DNA of 12,495 nucleotides, taken from contig JAQGLH010000404.1 of the NCBI GenBank assembly GCA_028293005.1, forward strand, positions 1-12,495, given 5' to 3'. The DNA comes from Alphaproteobacteria bacterium. Its GTDB lineage: Bacteria; Pseudomonadota; Alphaproteobacteria; Sphingomonadales; Sphingomonadaceae. Positions 1 through 5,904 of the stretch are shown here, in pieces. Numbering within the stretch: position 1 is the first letter of the stretch; each line of letters begins with the position of its first letter. The notes under the pieces are model-generated. The model was not told the origin of the DNA, did not search any database, and saw only the letters and a program-made list of their open reading frames with translations. The position numbers were made by a program, and so were the translations under genes.

Positions 1-1
1 T

Positions 2-328
2 GCGATAACCGATGCCGAACAGACGCTGGTGGATCAGAAGGTCCGCACCAGGGCCTATTTGGACACCGCCGCCAATTTCAACAAATCAGCGACGGGCGGG
101 GTGAAATTCGAAGATCTGCCTGAAGAGGCCAAAACCGTGCTGGTCGATCTGTGGTTTCAATATCCCCATCCCGCGACGAGCATCCCGAAATTCTGGGGGC
201 ACGCCACAAGCGGACGGTGGCGAGATGCCCAGCGCGAGCTCAACAATTTCGGCGATCACTATGGCCCGAGAAGAAGCGAAGAGGCCGAGCATCTGAACAG
301 CGCTATTCAAAACGGCAAATTGAAGTAA
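2..328 (+). CDS. Phage endolysin, pesticin-like muramidase domain (C-terminal part; 5' end outside window)
   Basis: The frame is open from the left edge, so the 108 residues seen are the C-terminus of a longer protein; the GTG at 29 is internal, not a start. The string FQYPHP...PKFW...SGRWRDA...LNNFGDHYGPRR...EAEHL matches the C-terminal half of the pesticin-type, T4-lysozyme-like muramidase domain found in many proteobacterial phage endolysins. Such enzymes cut the N-acetylmuramic acid to N-acetylglucosamine bond of peptidoglycan. The catalytic glutamate would lie upstream, outside the window, and cannot be checked. The ending NGKLK looks like a natural C-terminus. The next gene starts 38 bases downstream with its own ribosome binding site, so the two are probably cotranscribed. 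The family call is from pattern memory; confidence is good for muramidase and lower for the exact subfamily. Confidence 0.75.
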   Translation, partial: AITDAEQTLVDQKVRTRAYLDTAANFNKSATGGVKFEDLPEEAKTVLVDLWFQYPHPATSIPKFWGHATSGRWRDAQRELNNFGDHYGPRRSEEAEHLNSAIQNGKLK

Positions 329-366
329 TATTCTCGCTCCGGCGGGTGCCGGCGAGGAGAGCCGTC

Positions 367-894
367 ATGCGGGATCTCGTGCGAGGAACCATCATCGCTT
401 CGGCCCTTCTCGTTCTGGGCGCTGCACCGCCGGCAACGAAGGATGATAACTGGTTTGGATTGCTCGGGCTGCTCATCAAGCCGATCGCGGCTTTCCTGGG
501 CAATGGCCATGGCACTTATTTTTGGAAAGGAGGAGATATCGCGGAACAGGCCATCGCCGGGATGAACAATCCCAGGGCTCCGATCGATCTTCCGAACGGC
601 AACCGGCTGGCATGGGGCTGCCGTCCGCACTCGTGCGACGAGATGGCCGGAGCGATCATATCGCCTCGCAACGAGGTTCGGGCCGTCGCGCTTATCCATT
701 ACCCATGTGCTTTCGGCGAGGTAGAGATCATCTTTAACTGTCCCGATGCCGCACGGCTCACGATCTTCGTGAAGCGCCGCGATGCCGATCCGGCCTATTC
801 GGAGGCGTTCGAGGAGTGGGCATACCGCGAAGTCGCGGAATTTGGCGATGACGATAAGTGGCTGACATCGGTCCAGACCAAAGTTCTGCCGTAG
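367..894 (+). CDS. Exported Ivy-like lysozyme inhibitor family protein
   Basis: This is a 175-residue protein. ATG 367 is chosen because AGGAGA (355-360) lies just upstream and the protein then opens with a signal-like N-terminus: basic residues, hydrophobic residues 7-20, then GAAPPAT as a possible cleavage region. A second hydrophobic stretch, residues 29-45, could be a membrane contact or anchor. Residues 84-90 read GCRPHSC, matching the CKPHDC loop of Ivy. In known Ivy structures that disulfide-closed loop pushes its histidine into the active site of c-type lysozyme; here the equivalents are C85, H88 and C90. Two further cysteines (C114, C125) are present. Overall similarity outside the loop is weak, so distant Ivy homologue is the honest level. 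It sits directly behind a phage muramidase, so lysozyme inhibition or immunity is the natural inference. Codon usage looks less GC-rich than the capsid genes. It could instead be an unrelated exported protein that happens to share the loop. Confidence 0.6.
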   Translation: MRDLVRGTIIASALLVLGAAPPATKDDNWFGLLGLLIKPIAAFLGNGHGTYFWKGGDIAEQAIAGMNNPRAPIDLPNGNRLAWGCRPHSCDEMAGAIISPRNEVRAVALIHYPCAFGEVEIIFNCPDAARLTIFVKRRDADPAYSEAFEEWAYREVAEFGDDDKWLTSVQTKVLP

Positions 895-1057
895 ACCTGC
901 ATCGTTCGAGGCTGAATCCTGAAGCGTGGAGCAAGATCGCAACTAAGCGCAAGCTTCCACCTCAACTCGAGCAACGCCACCGTGAGGAAGCGCATAATGC
1001 TTCGCGCCTCTTTGTTGCCGGATCGCTCTAAACCGGTGCCGGCCCGTTTCACGATCA

Positions 1058-1093
1058 GAGCAGGCTGCGATTGGATGGAATCACAGCCTGCTC
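1058..1093. repeat. Near-perfect inverted repeat (36 bases)
   Basis: GAGCAGGCTG (1058-1067) pairs with CAGCCTGCTC (1084-1093). After one mismatch, GATT (1069-1072) pairs with AATC (1079-1082), leaving a loop of six bases. The form resembles the short palindromic elements scattered between genes in alphaproteobacterial chromosomes. There is no T-tract behind it, so it is not an obvious terminator. Confidence 0.75.
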
Positions 1094-1098
1094 CATAA

Positions 1099-1276
1099 CC
1101 GTTTGATCCCGCATTGCTCGTTGCGAAAAGCCGGTACCCACCTTTTCGCGCAATAACCGTTTGATACCGCATTGCTCGTTGCGAAAAGCCGGTGCCCACC
1201 TTTTCGCGCATATGACCGTTTGATGCCGCATTGCTCGTTGCGAAAAGCCGGTACCCACCTTTTCGCGCAATGCTCT
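1099..1276. repeat. Three tandem copies of a 58-59 base palindromic unit
   Basis: Copies run 1099-1156, 1157-1215 and 1216-1270 or slightly beyond. Each starts CCGTTTGATNCC, goes on GCATTGCTCGTTGCGAAAAG, then CCGGT(A/G)CCCACCTTTTCGCGCA. The copies differ at very few bases (for example C/A/G after CCGTTTGAT, and A/G in GGTACC), so the duplication is recent. Within each unit TTGCGAAAAG pairs with CTTTTCGCGCAA except for a two-base bulge, giving a hairpin. There are no spacers between copies, so this is not a CRISPR array. It resembles dispersed intergenic palindromic elements of alphaproteobacteria. Confidence 0.85.
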
Positions 1277-1435
1277 AGCGCATGCCGATGGCACAGCCCG
1301 CAGCGCGCCATTAGCACCGTGGCCATGCCAACGTGCGCTTCGCCGAACACGCGATCCCTGAAGATATTCGCCGCCAAGCCCGAGGGCAGCGGCGCACCCT
1401 AGCCCCTCTATTCGGGGCGCATCCCAGAGGAAGCA

Positions 1436-2320
1436 ATGGACGAGATTGAAACGACCAATCCGGTCGACGGCGAAGCTCTGCCCGAAACGGAAGTCGACAC
1501 CGGCGGCAGCGCCGCCGAGCCGATGCTCGACGATGACGGCAACCCGATCGACGCCCTCGAAGGCGACGAGGAGGGACCGGACGCGGACGAGATGGAGGCG
1601 GAGCAACTCGAGATCGAGCGGGACGGCAAGATCGCCAAGATCCCGGCCTGGCTCAAGCCCGAGTTGATGATGCAGGCCGATTATACCCGCAAGACGCAGG
1701 AACTGGCGGACGCGCGCCGCGCCCTCGAGGCCGAGCGCACGACCGTCCAGCATGCCTCCGAAGCGGAAATCTCGGCGCAGGCGAACCTCAGCCTGATCGA
1801 CGGGCAGATCGCCCGCTACGCCAAGGTGGATTGGAATGCATGGCACGACGGCGACCCGTTCGAGGCGCAAAAGGCCTTCGCCCAATTCCAGCTATTGAAG
1901 GACGCCCGTCAGCAGACGGCGCATCATCTTGGCCACGTTCGGCAGGAACGCGCATTCAAGGAGCAGCAGGAGTCGGCCAAACGCCTCGAAACGGGCGCGG
2001 CCGAGCTGGCGCGAGACCTCAAGGACTGGTCACCCCAAACGGCAGCCAAGCTGCTCGACTTCGGCCAAAGGCATTACGGGTTCTCGCAAGACGATCTCGA
2101 CGGGATCGACGATCCCCGCCTGGTCAAGGTCCTGCACGCAGCTTTCCAGTGGGAAGAGCATCAGAAGAAGCAGCGTCAAGCGCAAAAGCACGCCGCCGCC
2201 CAGGCCGTCAGGCCCGCCGCCAAGGTGGGAGGGGCTTCGCCGAAGCCCGGCCTCGACGATCGCCTGAGCGCCGACGAGTGGCTGCGCCGGCGCAACGAGC
2301 AGCTCCGCAAGCGGGGCTGA
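1436..2320 (+). CDS. Phage capsid scaffold protein
   Basis: This 294-residue protein would guide coat subunits into a procapsid and then leave it. The N-terminus (residues 1-60) is strongly acidic. Next comes the DYTRKTQELADARRALE-type segment (about residues 83-99) that is very common in phage scaffold proteins. It is followed by long charged helices rich in Q, A, E and K, a probable coiled coil to about residue 250. The C-terminus (WLRRRNEQLRKRG) is strongly basic; in P22 a basic C-terminal helix-turn-helix of the scaffold binds the coat protein, and this tail is a likely equivalent by inference. ATG 1436 is preceded by AGAGGAA at 1426-1432. The major capsid gene follows after 56 bases, the usual scaffold-capsid order. 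No cysteine is seen, in keeping with a structural helper protein. Confidence 0.82.
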   Translation: MDEIETTNPVDGEALPETEVDTGGSAAEPMLDDDGNPIDALEGDEEGPDADEMEAEQLEIERDGKIAKIPAWLKPELMMQADYTRKTQELADARRALEAERTTVQHASEAEISAQANLSLIDGQIARYAKVDWNAWHDGDPFEAQKAFAQFQLLKDARQQTAHHLGHVRQERAFKEQQESAKRLETGAAELARDLKDWSPQTAAKLLDFGQRHYGFSQDDLDGIDDPRLVKVLHAAFQWEEHQKKQRQAQKHAAAQAVRPAAKVGGASPKPGLDDRLSADEWLRRRNEQLRKRG

Positions 2321-2353
2321 TCACCACCCCCTAGGCGCCCGAGCGGCGCACCC

Positions 2354-2368
2354 GCCCCAAGGAGGGGC
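2354..2368 (+). promoter_or_regulatory. Hairpin enclosing the major capsid ribosome binding site
   Basis: GCCCC (2354-2358) and GGGGC (2364-2368) can form a five-pair stem with AAGGA in the loop. The Shine-Dalgarno run AAGGAGG (2359-2365) spans the loop and the first stem bases, 11 bases before ATG 2377. Such a stem could present or partly mask the site. The function is inferred; only the pairing is seen. Confidence 0.45.
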
Positions 2369-2376
2369 AATCACCA

Positions 2377-3549
2377 ATGGCGAACAATTTGCTGACGGCG
2401 ACCGCCGTCACCAGGGAGGCTTTGCGAATCCTCCACCAGAAGCTCAACTTCATCGGCTCGATCGTCCGCGAATATGACGACAGCTTCGCGAAGTCGGGCG
2501 CGAAGATCGGCGACAGCCTGAAGATAAGGCTGCCGAACCAATATACGGTCCGAACCGGCGCGACACTGTCGGCGCAGGATACGAGCGAGTCGAGCGTGAC
2601 ACTGCAGGTCGCGACGCAGAAAGGCGTCGACCTCAACTTCACCTCCGTCGATCTGACGATGTCGCTCGACGATTTCGCGAAGCGGATCCTCGAGCCGGCG
2701 ATGTCGGTGCTCGCCGCCAATATCGAGGCCGATGCGATGGCGATGTACAAGGACGTCTACCAGTCGATCTGGAACGGCGGCGCGGCCGCCACCTACAACA
2801 AGGTGCTCGATTCCCGCGTGCTGCTGCAGCGCGCGCTGGCGCCGACCAACGACCGTACGGCGAACCTCAACTCGCTCGACATGGCCGACATCGTCAAGGA
2901 CACCAAGACCTTGTTCCAAGACGCCAAGTCGATCGGCATGCAGTATAAGGAAGGCTATGTCGGCCGGGCCGCGGGCTTCGATTTCGTCGAGAACACGATG
3001 TGGCCAAGCCACACGCGCGGCGGATCGAACGGCGCCTATCTGACCAACGGCGCCACCCAGACCGGATCGACGCTCGCGGTCGACACCGGCGCCAATGCGC
3101 CGGCGCAGGGCGACGTGTTCACGATCGCCGGCGTCTATGCGGTCCATCCGGAGACGAAGCAATCGACCGGCGTGCTGCAGCAGTTCGTCGTCGGATCGGG
3201 GGCGACGACCACGTCGTGGCCGATCTCGCCCGGCATCGCGGCGACGGGCGCGACCCAGAATGTGTCGAGCTCGGCCGCCGACAACAGTGCGATCACCTTC
3301 CTCGGGACCGCCTCGACCGCGGTCGGCACGTCGGTGGTCTACCAGAAGGAGGCGTTCGCGTTCGCGACCGCGGATCTGGTGATGCCCTCCGGCGTCGACT
3401 TCGCGAAGCGCGAGGTGATGGACGGGGTGAGCATGCGGATCGTCCGCCAATATGACATCAACAACGACAAGTTCCCTTGCCGTCTCGATGTCCTCTACGG
3501 CTACAAGACGCTGCGCGCCCAGCTCGCGGCTCGCGTGCACAACAACTGA
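2377..3549 (+). CDS. Major capsid (coat) protein, P22 coat family
   Basis: This is a 390-residue coat protein that forms the icosahedral shell. The N-terminus MANNLLTATAVTREALRILHQ closely follows the P22 gp5-type opening (NLL...T..EALR.L...). The body has the expected mixed fold, with a helix around DDFAKRILEPAMSVLAANIEADAM (about residues 92-115). A Gly/Ser/Thr/Ala-rich beta-type region lies at about residues 215-325 and may correspond to the extra domains inserted in P22-like coat proteins. The C-terminus returns to a conserved-looking strand pattern (MRIVRQYDINNDKFPCRLDVLYGYKTLR). P22 gp5 is about 430 residues, so this is a slightly short member. ATG 2377 follows a strong AAGGAGG. A strong terminator-like hairpin follows the stop, as expected for a very highly expressed gene. 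The family call is well supported by N-terminus, length and position after a scaffold. Confidence 0.88.
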   Translation: MANNLLTATAVTREALRILHQKLNFIGSIVREYDDSFAKSGAKIGDSLKIRLPNQYTVRTGATLSAQDTSESSVTLQVATQKGVDLNFTSVDLTMSLDDFAKRILEPAMSVLAANIEADAMAMYKDVYQSIWNGGAAATYNKVLDSRVLLQRALAPTNDRTANLNSLDMADIVKDTKTLFQDAKSIGMQYKEGYVGRAAGFDFVENTMWPSHTRGGSNGAYLTNGATQTGSTLAVDTGANAPAQGDVFTIAGVYAVHPETKQSTGVLQQFVVGSGATTTSWPISPGIAATGATQNVSSSAADNSAITFLGTASTAVGTSVVYQKEAFAFATADLVMPSGVDFAKREVMDGVSMRIVRQYDINNDKFPCRLDVLYGYKTLRAQLAARVHNN

Positions 3550-3559
3550 AGCTGACGAC

Positions 3560-3598
3560 AGGAGGGCGCGGAGCTTCGGTTTCGCGCCCTTCTCTTTT
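3560..3598 (+). terminator. TTCG-capped hairpin with T-tract after the capsid gene
   Basis: Bases 3560-3574 pair with 3579-3593 around a TTCG loop closed by C-G, an extra-stable tetraloop. The stem has 15 pairs, four of them G-T, with a solid GGGCGCG/CGCGCCC core. TTTT follows at 3595-3598. This fits a rho-independent terminator, probably partial, since the downstream genes appear to belong to the same transcription unit. It could also protect the capsid mRNA 3' end. Confidence 0.75.
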
Positions 3599-3618
3599 CG
3601 TTCAGGAGGAGGGGCCCG

Positions 3619-3813
3619 ATGGCGGATAGGAAATGGCCGTCCTGGCCGGCATGGCATTACGGCCCGCACGGCGCCGCGGCGACATTCGAGCGGGCCGAGG
3701 ACGTACCCGCCGGCTGGGCCGACGCGCCGGCAAAAGTCGCGCATCGGCGTGTTCATGATCCAGACGGCACGAAGCGCGCCTCGTTCGGCCGCAAGCGCAA
3801 GGCGATCGGCTGA
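3619..3813 (+). CDS. Small phage protein, unknown function
   Basis: This is a 64-residue basic protein. It starts MADRKWPSWPAWHYGPHG and contains the string AEDVPAGW, a pattern I associate with small proteins placed between capsid and connector genes in many proteobacterial phages. It ends in a lysine/arginine-rich tail (TKRASFGRKRKAIG). A very strong ribosome binding site (AGGAGGAGG, 3604-3612) sits before ATG 3619. The stop overlaps the next start (TGATG), so the adaptor is translationally coupled. It has no membrane segment or signal peptide. The function is not known to me; a minor head or DNA-contacting role is only a guess from position and charge. Confidence 0.72.
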   Translation: MADRKWPSWPAWHYGPHGAAATFERAEDVPAGWADAPAKVAHRRVHDPDGTKRASFGRKRKAIG

Positions 3814-4457
3814 TGGCGACGCTCGGCGAACTCAAGGCGCGCATCCGGCTCGAGACCAACAAGGACGACATTGCGTCGGGCGGCGAGGCGGAAGCCGCGC
3901 TCACCACCGCGATCGCGCAGGCGATCGAATATTATTCCACCGAACAATTCTGGTTCAACCGCGCCTCGGGAGCGGCGAACACGTCGGCGAGCATCGCGGC
4001 GATCGCGCTTCCGGCCGGGGTTCGTTACCCGCATGCCGTCTCCTATCTCTCCGGCCTGCTCACCGCGGCCGATCTGAGCGCAATAGAGTATCGCACCGAA
4101 GCCGGGCTGCCGAGCAGCTGGGCCGAGAACGAAGGCGCAATCCAGCTCTGGCCGATCCCGGATGCCACCTACGCGCTTGGCGTGTACGGGTTGGCTTCAG
4201 CGGGCATTCCGGCCTCGGACGGAACATCGAACATCTGGACCACCGAGGCGCTGGATCTGATCTGCGCGCGGGCAAAGTTCATGCTCTACCGCGACGTCTG
4301 GCGCGACATGGAGGCGGTCCAGCTTTCCGCATCGGCCGAGGGTGAGGCGCTGAGCCGCCTTCGCAAGGAAACCCGCCGCAGGGGCGCGTCCTCGCTTCGC
4401 TCCACCGGCGACGAGCCATGGACGGCGCGCTCCGCCTTCAGAATCAACCGAGAATAA
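3813..4457 (+). CDS. Head-to-tail adaptor (connector) protein
   Basis: This 214-residue protein has the layout of podovirus adaptor proteins that sit under the portal. It opens with LGELKARIRLETNKDD, then an AI.QAIEYY..EQFWFN segment (about residues 32-50) typical of phage connector/adaptor families such as the SU10-type adaptor. The middle is beta-rich (about 55-135), with a helical part at about 145-185 (EALDLICARAKFMLYRDVWRD). The C-terminal tail is arginine-rich, as expected for a DNA-channel protein. The start overlaps the previous stop by one base. It lies between the capsid and tail genes, which supports the role. The similarity is recalled rather than computed, so the adaptor role is more certain than the exact family. 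Confidence 0.72.
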   Translation: MATLGELKARIRLETNKDDIASGGEAEAALTTAIAQAIEYYSTEQFWFNRASGAANTSASIAAIALPAGVRYPHAVSYLSGLLTAADLSAIEYRTEAGLPSSWAENEGAIQLWPIPDATYALGVYGLASAGIPASDGTSNIWTTEALDLICARAKFMLYRDVWRDMEAVQLSASAEGEALSRLRKETRRRGASSLRSTGDEPWTARSAFRINRE

Positions 4458-4458
4458 G

Positions 4459-4698
4459 GTGAGGCTCCGCGCTCCCGACGACGCTCCGGCCTCGGTCCAC
4501 CGCCTCGTCAAGCGTATCGTCGAAGCCGACAAGGAGGCGCGGACAACGCCTCTCAAGCTCCAGCCATACGCAACGCCGTCAGACCTTCCGCCCGCAGCCG
4601 ATTGGGGCGCCGGCATCGTCTACGTGACCTCTATCACGATGGTGGCAGTGTCCGACGGGACGAACTGGCGCCGCCTCGACACAGGAGCAACGCTCTAA
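4459..4698 (+). CDS. Small phage structural-module protein, unknown function
   Basis: This 79-residue protein starts at GTG 4459, one base after the adaptor stop; no ATG is available early in the frame. The second half (PPAADWGAGIVYVTSIT... SDGTNWRRLDTG, residues 46-77) is a short beta-type segment seen repeatedly in phage tail or fibre-associated proteins, often as the end of a fibre or base protein. It may be a small virion component that works with the fibre encoded next. The stop abuts the next ATG (TAAATG), and AGGAG (4683-4687) for the next gene lies inside its 3' end. No specific function can be assigned. Confidence 0.62.
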   Translation: MRLRAPDDAPASVHRLVKRIVEADKEARTTPLKLQPYATPSDLPPAADWGAGIVYVTSITMVAVSDGTNWRRLDTGATL

Positions 4699-5904
4699 AT
4701 GGCCGACACCTATACGACCAGCAACCGCCTCGAGAAGATGGAGCCGGGGCAATATCTCGACACCTGGGGAACGCGGCTCAACGCGCAAGGCGGTAGCGAC
4801 CTGGTAGACGCATCGCTCGATGGCGTGGAAGGCTTCGCGCTGTCCGGTCCGCTGACCCTGACCAACAACAACGGCGCCTCGGATCAGGCGAGGAAGCGCG
4901 TCCTCAACGTCACTGGAGGCACTGGTGGCACGATCACGATCCCGAACGTCGCTAAGAACTATCTGGTTCGCAATGCCAGCTCGGGCGATGTGATTATCAC
5001 GACCGGTTCGGGCACGACTGCAACGATCAAGACCACTCTCGTCAAATGGGTTTTCTGCGACGGCTCTAACAACTGCTATCCGACATCAGGGCCTGACTTC
5101 GGCGCTGCGGCTCTCACAGTCGGCAATACGACAATAAACGGCACAGCGGCCGTTAGCGGGATCCTCTCGCCTGCAGTCGGGGTGCAGATTGTAGGAAGCT
5201 CATTGGCTCCCTCCGGTAGCGGGCTGGAAGCAAGGTTCATTGCGAGCGCCGGCCTCATAGCGGCCGTCAATCGCGCGACGGCCGCCTATCTCAATATATC
5301 GCTGCAGGGGCTCACGACGCAGATCTACGCCGCAGCTTCCGGCTCCCCTACGTCCGGCGTCAAAATGATTGAATTCAATGGCGTCGATATTCTGCTGGCC
5401 ACCCACACAACGACCGCCTCGGCGGCGAATGCCTACATCGATACGGGCGCGAACAACGCCTTGAAGCGATCGACCTCATCGGAAGTCTACAAGCGCGAGA
5501 TCGAGCCGGTATCTGATGAGGTAGCCCGCAAGTCGCTTTCGCTCGTGCCGATCTGGTATCGATCGAATTGCGAGGGCGATAACCAGAAATGGTCGTGGTA
5601 CGGCGTCTCAGCGGAGGGGGTGGCAAAGGTCGATCCTCGGTTCGCACAGTGGGGCTACCACGAAAGCGACTATGACACTGTTGCGGAGCCCGAGCCCTAT
5701 GAATGTGAAGTCGGGACGGACGATGCTGGGGAGCCGGTCTATGAAACCCGCTACCAGGAGAAAACGCACAAAGAGCTGAAGCCTGGCGCAAAGCTCTCGC
5801 CAGTGAACACTCAATATGATCGCTTGGCGGTCGTTCAGGTCCGCGGCCTGATGCTTGAACTGGCCGATCTAAGGGCCAAAATCGAGGCGATGAAGGCGGC
5901 CTGA
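4699..5904 (+). CDS. Tail fibre protein with C-terminal peptidase S74 chaperone domain
   Basis: This is a 401-residue receptor-binding or fibre protein. The N-terminus (MADTYTTSNRLEKMEPGQYLD, then TWGTRLN) is a common particle-anchoring opening in phage tail proteins. Residues 50-250 are rich in G, T, S, A, N and short beta repeats, typical of a trimeric shaft. Residues 260-265 read SSEVYK, matching the S74 cleavage motif (S-D-x-R-x-K): S260 and K265 would be the catalytic dyad, with cleavage before S260. The S74 domain then follows (WYGVSAEGVAKVDPRFAQWG at about 299-318). The protein ends in a coiled coil (VQVRGLMLELADLRAKIEAM). In the family this domain helps trimer folding and then cuts itself off. 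An acidic insert (about 325-355) within the domain is notable. AGGAG at 4683-4687 precedes the start. Confidence 0.82.
   Translation: MADTYTTSNRLEKMEPGQYLDTWGTRLNAQGGSDLVDASLDGVEGFALSGPLTLTNNNGASDQARKRVLNVTGGTGGTITIPNVAKNYLVRNASSGDVIITTGSGTTATIKTTLVKWVFCDGSNNCYPTSGPDFGAAALTVGNTTINGTAAVSGILSPAVGVQIVGSSLAPSGSGLEARFIASAGLIAAVNRATAAYLNISLQGLTTQIYAAASGSPTSGVKMIEFNGVDILLATHTTTASAANAYIDTGANNALKRSTSSEVYKREIEPVSDEVARKSLSLVPIWYRSNCEGDNQKWSWYGVSAEGVAKVDPRFAQWGYHESDYDTVAEPEPYECEVGTDDAGEPVYETRYQEKTHKELKPGAKLSPVNTQYDRLAVVQVRGLMLELADLRAKIEAMKAA

Larger units (their letters stand above)
895..1435. other. Gene-free interval with mosaic palindromic repeats
   Basis: No convincing gene is present in this 541-base stretch. 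The open frames that cross it owe their openness to the repeats. It contains a weak hairpin at 987-1003 (GAAGC/GCTTC), a hairpin at 1058-1093, the triple repeat at 1099-1270, and a small GCCCC/GGGGC hairpin at 1402-1418 just before the scaffold gene. I see no clear sigma-70 promoter. AGAGGAA (1426-1432) is the scaffold ribosome binding site. The interval splits the muramidase/Ivy-like pair from the morphogenesis genes, which is unusually loose spacing for a phage late region. Confidence 0.6.

Noticed and set aside
985..1012. Hairpin GAGGAAGC...GCTTCGCGCCTC with TTTG as a terminator after the Ivy-like gene
   Set aside because: The stem is interrupted, the T-run is only three bases, and it lies about 90 bases from the stop; too weak to call.
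1099..1276. CRISPR-like array
   Set aside because: The copies are contiguous with no spacers and there are no cas genes; it is a tandem palindromic repeat.
1055..1885. Long minus-strand open frame with repeated REKVGTGFSQRAM-like peptides
   Set aside because: The repeated peptide comes straight from the palindromic repeats, and the other part is antisense to the well-supported scaffold gene.
2371..3756. 461-codon minus-strand open frame
   Set aside because: It is antisense to the major capsid gene; composition is Arg/His/Val/Gly-rich as expected for the reverse of high-GC coding sequence, with no family motif.
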